From positions 868,001 to 932,000 of the forward strand of contig CADCSX010000010.1 in the NCBI GenBank assembly GCA_902805475.1: DNA of 64,000 bases, given 5' to 3'. The position numbers and the translations under genes were made by a program. This DNA comes from Entonaema liquescens (lineage: Eukaryota > Ascomycota > Sordariomycetes > Xylariales > Xylariaceae). Below, in pieces: positions 47,956 to 58,395 of the stretch (position 1 is the first letter of the stretch; every line of letters starts with the position of its first letter). A model generated the notes under the pieces. That model saw only the letters and a program-made list of their open reading frames with translations, was not told the DNA's origin and made no database searches.

Positions 47956-49364
47956 TTACCGAGAAAGGTTAAGCTCGGGATAGTCTGGCAACTTCCATCC
48001 ACCCTTTTCCTCTTTCGAGAACCTCGCGATAAGTTCAGGAATACGAAAAAAGCAGAGCAGCCCCGCAATCAAATGAATTATCATGATGCCCCACCATGAA
48101 TCGGGCATACCTAACCGGACGAGGGCTGGCTTGATATCCTGGATCTCGTCGATGAACGGCCGGAGTTTCTGGTCGTAGTTTGCAAAGGCTTGAGACAGAT
48201 TATCGGGGCTGCGATCAATTTCACCGGTTAAGACATAGGCACCGACAAGAGCTCCCGTAGTTCCCATGCCGCTAAAAGGAGACGCGCAGTGTGCTGCATC
48301 GCCAAGGAGGACAACTCGGCCTTTGGACCATGTATTCGTGCGGACCTGAAGGGCTTCTTGGCAGTAGAAGTTCTCCGTTGTTTTCATACCCTCAAGAAAC
48401 CGGTCCGTCTGCCATCCCGCGTCGTGAAACCTCTGCGTCCAGAATTCCTTCTGCTGCTCCGTCGAAGCTCTTGGAAGACTATGTAGATCTGGCGAGTCGT
48501 CCTTTAGGAAGCAGTAGACCTGAGTCTCGGTAGCGTTGTGAGTCCGACGGAATATCATACGACCGCCGGGGGCTAGATATGTCCTTCGGATATTAGTATC
48601 CCCTTCTTCGCGGGGTATAAACCAGTACGCAATATGTATTCCGATTCGCCGATAAGGTTCTGGAGTGTCAGATGGCAGGATGGCTTTTCGAATACGCGAC
48701 CCCTGGCCGTCTGCCCCAACTAGGAGGTCGAAGGTGTCAGATGATCCATCGGAGAAATGAGCAATTACTTGACTCTCGTCCTGCTCGAAGCTCTCTACAG
48801 TCTTGCCGAACACGTACTCTACGTGATCCTTTGTTGTATCATAGATCAAACGGACGATATCCCCGCGCATGACTTCATATTCGGACGTTAGAGACTGCGC
48901 CCCTTTGCCAGTTGTATTAGCCACTGCAACATTGTTAGTGAATTACTGATTCTTCGATTCAAAAACCCGGTGGTTTTGGTACGTCTCGGGGTAAATAAGT
49001 TATTGTTCAGCTTGACAGGGACCTTCTGCCGGATCCCGAGAATACCGTTCCCCGGAACTAGCTAACAGAAGGGGGGAGGAAGAAACGCTTAAGGTTACAT
49101 ACTGATGGTTGCTTTAACCCTCCCCTGAGAGTCTACAAATGATACACCGGCTTCATCGACACGTATATTGCGTATTGCTTCGAGAAGCCCCATACGCTTC
49201 GCCACCTCAATACCCTGAGCACGGAGGTCAATTTGGGCCCCTGTGGCTCTAAGAGCCGGGAAGCGTTCAACGACTACCACGTGGTGACCTCTTCGCCCAA
49301 GCCAGAATGCAAGGGCTGGTCCCGCAATACCACCGCCACAGATGAGAATTTTCAGGGGGGCCAT
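47956..49364 (-). CDS. FAD-dependent monooxygenase
   Basis: A 409-aa class A flavoprotein hydroxylase, similar in layout to TetX-like and salicylate-hydroxylase-like enzymes. It uses FAD and NAD(P)H to hydroxylate a small molecule. Exon 1 (49364..49103) has the FAD-binding CGGGIAGPALAFWLGRRG and the acidic ribose-binding end VVVVER. Intron 49102..48924 (GTATGT...TTGCAG) is 179 nt, long for this window. Exon 2 (48923..47956) contains the DG motif LLVGADGQGSRIR and the GD motif VVLLGDAAHCASP. A hydrophobic stretch near the C-terminus (IMIIHLIAGLLCFF) may anchor it to a membrane. The start has the expected MAPLKILICGGG form. The substrate cannot be inferred, and no biosynthetic backbone enzyme lies in the window. 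Confidence 0.88.
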
Positions 49365-50361
49365 TTTATATGGCGTTGCTGACTCGCGCGTATACTCGTA
49401 CGCTAACCCAGTCGCAAACGGAGGAGAACGAGAGATGAAGATATCATAAAATCTTTATGATTTCATAAAGAGATATTGTGAGATTTTTATATGATGACTC
49501 ACCAATATTTTAACGCGTAACATTTTCCTATGAAGGAATAGTTATCGACGTTGAGTCACAAGTTCTGTCGGTTCATCTTAACTCAAAAGCCTCAGAATCC
49601 GGGTTGAAATCCGAAGAGACCGACCGAGTCCGATTTCCTACTACCGAGTCAGTTGTGGTCTGTGCGCGCACACCTTCTTTTAAAATATACGCGGATAGTA
49701 TACGCCGTATTAGATAATACCGATCTTTACTAGTTAGATACAATATAACTATTGGTATTGGTTAACTACCTAGGTACATGTAGTACTACTCAATTGGAAT
49801 AACCAGGTAACATAATAATGTAGAACTCTACCCTCCCTTATCTCACACTCGCAATTAAATGCACGACCGCAGATTCGGAAGGTGTACATAAATAATACAC
49901 GATGGTACGATTCTGAAACGACATATTTGATGACACCAGCGAAGTCTATTGTGTATTAAAAAAAAAATAAAACATTGTGAATACCTGTATTATGCATTTG
50001 AAGTAAATACGTGGAAGTGGTATAGATAAATGTACAACAAATACTACCTATAGTGCAGTGTTCTTCCCCGGATAGTTCGGACGATAAGACCAGTTTGTAC
50101 CGTCTTACAAGTGAATCGTCATTGCCCAGCCACCCGGCGCGGCGATCGCCAGCCCTAGGCATGATTAGCAATGGTACGTATGCAAGGAACCACAGTACTT
50201 CCGCATTAGCGGCTCGGGCACCGTAGATCCTATACCAGATGAAATTAAACAATGTACCAATGTCTTTAGCGCAAGTAGTTAGTTCATTTTGTTCGGTGGC
50301 ATGTGGCATGTCAGGGTTCTTCAAGACTAAAAGGTAGGTAGTACAGTATTCATTTTATGTA

Positions 50362-50406
50362 GGTCATTATGGACATTATGGACATTATGGTCATTATGGT
50401 CGTTAT
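50362..50406. repeat. 9-nt tandem repeat GGWCATTAT, 5 copies
   Basis: Five contiguous copies with A/T variation at position 3; the last reads GGTCGTTAT. It encodes His-Asn-Asp/Val in a featureless minus-strand frame, so it is probably non-coding. Confidence 0.9.
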
Positions 50407-50871
50407 GTACAATTATTACTTCGTACACTACATCCAAATGAGAACAACTTACCCAATCATTTCTCCAGATTATTTTCGATAAAAATTTCCCAACAGCACA
50501 TCTGATTTGCTCGCAATGCCTTACCCAAGCCCCGTTTATGAGGCCACCCGTCCGGCATGCAAGTTTTAAGGTGAGAGGTAAGATTGGTTCTAACAGCTCT
50601 AAGTAACGGTTATCACGGCTCGCGGCTGATGGGAGGCTTGGGAAGACTTTTCCCAATCTGGTAATCGAGCAAGGTACCTCGATGCTTTTTTTGTCTTTAT
50701 TCCCTTTAATTCATGCTTCCGGGGGCTGACGCAACTCCTTGGAATCTCATCCGCTTTTCTGGATCTCACATTAGTCGTGCTACTCCTTAAGAGAGGAGGT
50801 AAGACGGCATAAGTATAACTAGACCGCAACGTGCCACCGCGGCATCATCTTCAAATTTTGTCTTTTCCAAC

Positions 50872-50942
50872 ACTTCAACAACGCTTTCTGCGTCTCTTCA
50901 CCCTCTTCTTTTTTTTCTTCTTTCGTTCCTTGCTCTCTTTTT
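50872..50942 (+). promoter_or_regulatory. Pyrimidine-rich leader before phospholipase B
   Basis: A ~70-nt C/T-dominated tract ending 12 nt before the ATG at 50955. Such tracts are typical of promoters/leaders of well-expressed filamentous-fungal genes. Position and composition are the only evidence. Confidence 0.4.
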
Positions 50943-50954
50943 TACGGAAGAATA

Positions 50955-52907
50955 ATGCATATCCTTCCTTTACCCCTGCTCTCGCTTATCTCGGCGGTCC
51001 TCGGATCGCCAACCGGGAATGGTGATGCCTCTCACTATTCAGCTGTCGAAGTTCGTGATGTTCTAAGAGGCCGTGCAGCCCCGGACAACCCATCCGGTAG
51101 CTATGCGCCTGCTGTCGTCGATTGCCCGCGAGAACGGCCGACGATTCGAGGTGCCGGGTCTCTATCGCAGTCGGAGCAAGATTGGTTGGAGAATCGCCGA
51201 AACAAGACCATCGAACCCATGTTGAAGTTTTTGAAGCTGGCAAACCTAACTGATTTTGACGCTGTCAACTATGTTTCTTCCAACTCGAAGAATTTTTCTA
51301 TTGTGCCGAACATCGGTATCGCCGTTTCGGGCGGTGGTTACCGCGCGCTTATGAACGGTGCCGGTTTTCTCGCCGCAGCGGATGACCGTACTCCGGCATC
51401 GACTGATGCTGGTGGCATCGGCGGTCTTCTGCAAAGTACTACCTACCTAGCAGGTTTATCGGGTGGTGGATGGTTAGTTGGCTCCATCTTCGCGAATAAC
51501 TTTTCCAGTGTTGTCCAGCTTCGTGACGGCTACGACGGCTCTTCTCTGTGGCAGTTCGCGGACAATATATTTACGGGGCCTAAGGGCAAGGGAATCTCAG
51601 TCTTTAACACCATCGGGTACTGGGATGATGTCCACGACCAGGTCGATGATAAGAGGGATGCCGGGTACGATGCTTCTATCACGGATTATTGGGGACGGGC
51701 TCTTTCGTATCAGTTGATTAACGCGCCAGATGGAGGGCCGGCATATACCTTCTCGTCCATCGCCGATGCCCCTCACTTCTCCTCAGCCGACACGCCCATG
51801 CCGATCCTAGTAGCCGACGAGCGTAGACCGAACACGAAAGTCATCTCTTTGAATTCGACAGTTATTGAGTTTAACCCATGGGAGATCGGGTCGTATGATC
51901 CGACTATCTTTGGCTTCGTTCCCACCCGCTATGTCGGTTCCAACTTCAGCGGTGGTGTCGTACCTAGCAACGGCCGCTGCGTCCGCGGATTCGATGCGTA
52001 CAGTTATATCATGGGTACAAGTAGCTCGCTTTTCAACGGCTTTTTATTGCAAAACATCACTTCTGAGGATGTGCCTTCATTCATCACCGACTTGCTCACA
52101 GGCATAGCGACTGATATCGGTAACGACAATAACGACGTCGCCGCTTGGACACCAAACCCCTTCTATGGCTACAACAACGACACCAATGCCAACTCCGGCG
52201 ATGACCAGCTGACTCTCGTAGACGGTGGTTTGGACTTGCAAAACATTCCTTTACACCCGCTGATCCAGCCGGTGCGCAATGTCGACGTTATCTTTGCCGT
52301 TGACTCGTCCGCCGACACCTTGACGAACTTCCCGAACGGTACCGCCCTCCGTGCCACCTACGAACGTAGCAAGACAGATATCTCTAACGGAACCGTCTTC
52401 CCTGCTGTCCCGGACGCCGAGACTTTCATCAACCTGGGTTTGAACCAGAAGCCGACATTCTTCGGCTGCAACACATCCGAGTTCGCCGGCGCGGATCACA
52501 TGCCGCCTCTAATCGTGTACGTGCCCAACGCGCCTTATAGCACTCACAGCAACGTCTCTACGTACGACCCAGCCTACTCAGACGAGGAGCGCAACAACAT
52601 CATCAAGAACGGCTACAACGTGGCTACGATGGGCAACGGCACTCTTGACATGGAGTGGCCCGCCTGTGTGGCGTGCGCCGTGCTGCGCCGCAGTCTCGAG
52701 CGCACCAAGACTGATATCAGCGCTACGTGCGAGAGGTGCTTCACCCGCTACTGCTGGAACGGCACCACGGACAGCAGACCCGTTGAGTACGAGCCTGAAC
52801 CGATCCTGGCACTAGACCAGAGCTTTGGTGTCAGCCTGAAGAGCGGGGCGGCAACGGGCATGGCGTACGGAGTCTTTGGGCTCGTGGCCATGGCTCTCGC
52901 ATTCTAA
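50955..52907 (+). CDS. PLB: Secreted/GPI-anchored lysophospholipase (phospholipase B)
   Basis: A 650-aa enzyme that removes both acyl chains from glycerophospholipids and lysophospholipids, at the cell surface or in the medium. Single exon. The N-terminus MHILPLPLLSLISAVLGS is a signal peptide with likely cleavage near residue 18. The catalytic layout of the PLB/cPLA2 family is complete: the Arg in SGGGYRAL (~124-131), the nucleophile Ser in GLSGGGWLVGS (~168) and the Asp in LVDGGLD (~423). There are many N-glycosylation sequons (NFS, NLT, NITS, NGT, NVST). The C-terminal domain is Cys-rich (WPACVACAVL, CERCFTRYCW). The final hydrophobic segment (SGAATGMAYGVFGLVAMALAF region) is a plausible GPI-attachment signal. 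Codon use is GC-rich and typical of expressed genes. Confidence 0.95.
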   Translation: MHILPLPLLSLISAVLGSPTGNGDASHYSAVEVRDVLRGRAAPDNPSGSYAPAVVDCPRERPTIRGAGSLSQSEQDWLENRRNKTIEPMLKFLKLANLTDFDAVNYVSSNSKNFSIVPNIGIAVSGGGYRALMNGAGFLAAADDRTPASTDAGGIGGLLQSTTYLAGLSGGGWLVGSIFANNFSSVVQLRDGYDGSSLWQFADNIFTGPKGKGISVFNTIGYWDDVHDQVDDKRDAGYDASITDYWGRALSYQLINAPDGGPAYTFSSIADAPHFSSADTPMPILVADERRPNTKVISLNSTVIEFNPWEIGSYDPTIFGFVPTRYVGSNFSGGVVPSNGRCVRGFDAYSYIMGTSSSLFNGFLLQNITSEDVPSFITDLLTGIATDIGNDNNDVAAWTPNPFYGYNNDTNANSGDDQLTLVDGGLDLQNIPLHPLIQPVRNVDVIFAVDSSADTLTNFPNGTALRATYERSKTDISNGTVFPAVPDAETFINLGLNQKPTFFGCNTSEFAGADHMPPLIVYVPNAPYSTHSNVSTYDPAYSDEERNNIIKNGYNVATMGNGTLDMEWPACVACAVLRRSLERTKTDISATCERCFTRYCWNGTTDSRPVEYEPEPILALDQSFGVSLKSGAATGMAYGVFGLVAMALAF

Positions 52908-55900
52908 GGGGCTATAAGCAGCGATCTTGGATACGGAGCATTCTCAATTAATTCTTCTAAGCTTCTATTGTAGACGGGGCGGGATATTTCACGATATGGT
53001 TATAATAAGACATATTAGCGTACCTAGCGAAGGAGGATGGATGGATGATAGTGTGTATAGTTGGTGGGAGCCCATCGTTCAGCATAGAAAGTCAATTCTT
53101 TATTTTTTTTTTTTGAATACCAAAACTTTTACCACCCCGTCCGTCCATCTATCTCTATTGCTGAAAACGTCATTGACCAAATGGAATTTATCCTGTCTTT
53201 CCTTCTTCGTTCTACAGTCTTCACTCTTTGCTACTGGAAAGTAGAAAGAATTGTCAAAAGAAAAAAAAACCGCAGCTAACAAAGGTTCCCCTAGGATGGA
53301 CGTATTAGATCTATGTTGCCCAACCGGACGGAGCTAGCCCCCTATTGCCTATCAATGGAGCCCACTATCGATTCTACAGCCCCATAGGTAGACCTCACTT
53401 GCTAGCTAGCCAGCGTTACCTCGGCACGATACCTAGCTATCTATCAAAACCCTTCCCGCTGGAACCCCCAATATAGCGAGCGCATTAGTGGATTTCGCAG
53501 AGAGCCAACAGACGAACAGACAGCTTAACTTTGAACTCCATCATCGTCCCACACCATCGATAGGCTTATATAGGTCACGACCACACGCCCAAGTCCCAAG
53601 CTGGCGAGAGTATTGGTTCGGCGATATTACGACAGCGGGGACCAGCGTAGCGAGAGGTCATTTCCCCCTCTCTGTCTTTTGCTCGGAGTGCAAGAGAAAA
53701 ATACAACAGACCAGACACCGTAGGGTGGACGGCGGAGACGAAGCCAATGAGCTCTTGACACCAGACCTAGATGGAGAGGACTGAAGGGGTCTCCCGTATG
53801 GTACGCGTGGGCGTGTATATGTATGTTCAAGGCGTTAGGCAAATGTCCCATCCACGTAACGCGGGTGGGGGGGCAGGAAGAGGGGAGACAGAGTGACTAC
53901 TCTTGCTTGCTTGCTGGCTGGCTAGCTAGCTAGCAACGCATACATACTCGCTTAAGTTTTTTTTCTCTTGCGTCGAAGTGTTTTGAGCCTAGCACGATGG
54001 AGCATCACGATACATCACGTCGTATGGGAGCAGACGAGTAGGCCGGACAGGTTGGCGGGTGCACAAGGTAGATAGGGTAAGGCAGCAACAGCCTTGGCTG
54101 ACCCGCGCGGGCGTAAGCAACGCAGCGAGAGCCCAAGGAGAGATGAGGGGATATGATACGTACGTCACGGGCTTCGGCACAGCTGGCTAGCTATGCTTCT
54201 CTCCCCCTCCCACTTGCACTCCCAGGAGAGGAGGACGAGCGCTTCGGTAGGAGGGAGGAGAGGGACGTACAGCTCTGGAAAGTTCCCGGTCAACGTCCCA
54301 TAATAGCATACAATGATCAGCGTCGCATCGAAAAGCCGCTTGTCGTAATTGGTCCGTCGACGGGTATACGATCCATATAATCATTATGCTTAGACGAATT
54401 CGTTACACACGTTGTTCTAGCGAGGGTTACCTTGGGTTCGGCCAACAGGAGGAGTCTATTCCTTACGAATGGCGGCTCAGCGTGGGTTTTCAACGAACCA
54501 GCGCCGTCTCCATAGACCCCATAGTCTCCCTTGATCGGCGTAAGGACGCCTCGGTGGGCACCTAAATGTTAGGGTCACCGGTGTTTCATGGAGAGCAGAG
54601 CTATGTTGCACCAGGGGGACTGAGCACAACTCGAAATGCTCGTTTTCTCGGCGTCTGTCCATGGGAAACCCTTGTAATAACGTGACGCCTACCTGTCAAG
54701 CCTTAGACAATCAGCACCAGTGTTGGGTAGGACTGGAGAAGACGGCGCTGGGTCACCGGTACGACGCTCCCTAAGCCATGGACACCGTGGACCTAACTCT
54801 CCAAGAAGGATGATGGATATACATACAAATATAATCAACGTGGTTGACACGGATATAGGGGCCGCGCAGAAGGCTTACCTGAATATTCTTCAATATACTG
54901 ACTGTCGCTTCTGCTGGCTTACACGCTGCTGACAAAGACTATAATTGCAATACATAAGAGCGATCTAGCATAATATTAATAATCTATCCGAGAATGTGAC
55001 CAGTCTCTCATAGTATATCTAAGAAAAGCGCGCTTATAGAAGTTCGGAAATATATAGAGTAAATATGGCAGAAAAGCTATGTTTTCCCGGAGTGGGAAAC
55101 GGCGCGGAAAGGTCCGGAAAGGGCAAGCTGAATATCAGATCGTTTGGGGTTTGTTGTTATTTCTCGAATTCGCTGTCCTCGTCACGTCTTTATTGGCGCA
55201 GCAGGTGACTACTTATCAACATGCGAGCCCGTTTCTAGCCAATGGCGTGGTGACAGATGATTCGAGTGCCCAACGTACACGAATAGCTGAGCTGCTAATT
55301 TTCCTACTATGGAGAGCTGCACTCCAGACGATCCAGACAATCCAGACAACGACCCTGGGTTTGAATACTGCGGCATGCTAGGAGCGAGGGCCGATATGTT
55401 GAGTCCGGTTAGTAGCGATCGGGTTTGATTCCGATAGACTGGTCTCATAACTATCCAAGGGTCTAAATTTGTAAAGCGATTCAAGGCGGGAGCCGCTTCG
55501 CCAGGAAACTCTCAGCGAGGTCCATCCTGGACCGGACATTGAGGCAATTCTATCGGACGCCGTCTATTGCGGGGGAACATTGAATACTTATGACGAACCT
55601 AGGAACATCCGTTAATCCTCTTAAATTGGCCCCCAGACATCTGGTATTATTATTTTACTGGACGTGCCGGCGGGGATGCTATATACTAATCCAGCCACGA
55701 GCAGCATCAGCTCCTAAAGCGGCCCTTAATTCCCCATGCAGGAGTCTTGATTGGCATTGTTACCGGGAAGAATAGGTAATAATTTTTTATCCCTTCGTAG
55801 CCCCCGGTACTGGTGCGGAGGTAAGTCTTGCCAAGAGTTCCAACATACCTAGCTTACGGTCCCCACGAAGGTCGTGATTGCGAAGGCTTTTTTATCCTAT

Positions 55901-58395
55901 TAGATTGCGTTTGATCCAGCTCGGGGGTTCGGTGAGGGGTGCCGAAAGGCCCCCTCCGTCCAGTCACCTTCTACCGACCTTCCAGAAGCGGCGGGACATA
56001 GTATATAAAGTGGTAACGTACCAAAGAGACGACGTAGACATGCAGAAATTGTGACCGAAGGAGGTACCAGGGCTGAGGATGCGCGATAGGCTTCTGCTGC
56101 ACTTCGAGTTGTGCAGATCGAAGGCGCCGAGCTATGCCTTCGGCAATATCTACCATACGGTAAAGGAGGGGAACACGACGGAAAGGGGGGGATTGGACCG
56201 TGTCTGACCGAAAGGGGACCACCAGCCCAGCCCAGCCACCGAAGAGGGTGCGGGAAAGGTGAAGAGGAACGCCTACCCCTAGACGCGGATCGGTATGAGG
56301 GTAACACAAAATCTTCGTTCAGCCGTATGCCGGAGAGATTGGATAGACATGGATAAGTAGTTAAGGACGAGATAGAGATTGGTCACGGGAATTCGAGTCA
56401 ATCGTAGATCGGAAATCGACCATCAGATGACAAACAATTGCATAAAGCTCATATCGGCTGAACAAATCAGTCAACCCGGGGGGGACAGAATGCATGGGCT
56501 GATCCATGGCATCGCGTCGTAGACCGAGTGAAGGATGCATATTCGCCTGTGACGGATTTGCATTTCGCAGCATCGGATGAGGGCGGCAGACGGCCACAAA
56601 CAAGAACAGAAAAATAACGGGACAAGGGCCAACCCGCGCGCAAAGGACGTGGACGTAGTAGCAGGTGGAGGAAATGTCCGGGAGAGGAAAGGAGGGGAAA
56701 AAAAAAACTGGTAAATAAGGTAGGTAAGGTATCTATTTTTTTTTTTTTTCCTTTCCCATCCTTCGCATGCATTGGCAATGTCGGTAGGTAGCAGGTAATG
56801 TGTGGCCTCACAGCGCAGACGTGTCTGATCTTGTGTCGCCTCGCATCGCCTCGCCTCTTGACCGAAAGAGCCTACGGTCGACGGGCTGGGGGAGTGCGTG
56901 TGGGCACTCGGAGTGTCACGTCTCTCTGGGCTGTATGTCTGCGACGTCTGCGCTGGCGCTTGCGATGATTGGTGGGTGGAGAGATTCATTGGCGGCCGAT
57001 TATTAAAATGGATAGGGAATGGACTACCACGTGTTTACCTGAGATCCGCCGTAGCCACGGCCAAAATCAGATTGAAACGATACATGAGAGCAACCTCATG
57101 TCTCGCTGTGTTGCAGTTGGGCGCTCCCCCATGTGGTTTTTCTTTTTATTATCGGCCGATATAGATTATCGGTTGGTAATTAAGTGTTTAGACTGTACAT
57201 AATAATAATAAAACGAGTTGACCTTGGTAAGCTGTAATTTCGGGGAATGAGACGTAACGGCCCTTTTTTACGAAGGGTGAAAGTTTCATGGAAGAGAAAA
57301 AAAAAAAAAAAGACGACGACGGTCTAAGACGAGATAGACTTAGGGAAAGGCTTAGGGGGACTTTAGAAAAAAAGACTAGAGCTAGAGCTACAAGCTACAT
57401 ACATGTAGGTAGCAAACAAGAAGTAGACAAAGTAGGTAGTCGCATGCCCGCGTACATGAAAGTAGATGTTGACCGGCCCCGCCGTCCATCTTGGGAGTAC
57501 CATGCAGAATGGTCGAGGTGAAGTACTCTTTCTAGGATCTAAAGTAGTATAGATACTTGTAAGTGATGTATCAGGTAGGTGAGAAAGATGGAAAGAACTC
57601 GGCCCCGCACTATTCAAATCTTTACATAGTACAAGTACCTAACAGGAACCGCAACTCGAGCTCTCATTGGAGCCTTGTATTACAGTGCCTCGGAAGCCGC
57701 ACACGATCCTCGTCGTTTCTATTCTATACAGGTAATGTAGAGAGAGGTTCTTCCCAAGGTCTTTTGTCTGTCTCTCTTGGAAGTTGCAGATGATCGGGCT
57801 ACTATTACTACTCCCTTTGGTATCATTTTGTATCGTACCTATACCTTTTATACCTCTATACCTCTAAACCTAAATCACCTATACTTATACCTATACCTAT
57901 CTTATTTTGACCAGTCGCATAATCACCTTGTCGCATGTAATCGCCCATAATCACCGTGTCATTTTATCCCATATCTCATACGTCCACTTCTCATACACCA
58001 TACACCATACGCATCATACGCCATACACCATACACCATATACACACCATATACCTACCACATACCTGCCACATACCTTACCTACGTCTTTTTAGTGGACC
58101 GGCCTACGTTTTGCGCCTAGTAGCTAGATCTACGGTACCAGCTGTACTCGTCCCCGGTCTGCTAACCGCAGGTCTATCAACGGTCTATTAACTGCATACA
58201 TATCCATACATATCCTTACATATTTCTTTCTTCACTTCGCGGCAATTTTGCTATCACCCTCGTTTAATTCCCCACCCCCGGTGCTAGCATCCTTCTAATC
58301 CCTCGAATCTCTTGTATAGCGCTCATCCCGAGCCGTCTTCGTCACCCTTCATTATGAGGTAGCCGTGCTATCGCTGTGTGAGCGCTCAGAACGAC
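52908..58395. other. 5.5-kb region without a recognisable gene
   Basis: Only short, overlapping, featureless frames on both strands. Low-complexity pieces include GCTT/GGCT/AGCT runs (53902-53934), long A or T tracts (53102-53115, 56700-56707, 56738-56750, 57298-57311) and an imperfect CATACACCATA array (57985-58075). The last kilobase probably includes the promoter and leader of the caspase-like gene. No transposon ORF or terminal repeat was recognised. Confidence 0.45.
57985..58075. repeat. Imperfect CATACACCATA-type satellite
   Basis: Repeated CATACACCATAC, CATACGC, CATATACAC and CATACCTACCA variants over about 90 nt in the leader/promoter region. Confidence 0.65.

Larger units (their letters stand above)
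49365..50954. other. Intergenic region, promoter of the phospholipase B gene
   Basis: AT-rich on the left, with a 9-nt tandem repeat at 50362-50406 and a pyrimidine-rich leader at ~50872-50942. No gene seen. Confidence 0.5.

Noticed and set aside
54478..54800. Possible inverted-repeat element (shared GACGGCGCTGG and CACCGGT pieces)
   Set aside because: Matches are short and interrupted and their order does not give clean terminal repeats; no target-site duplication seen.
56471..56989. 172-codon open frame (-)
   Set aside because: Low-complexity Ser/Phe/Pro translation spanning poly-A/T tracts; no motif or splice evidence.
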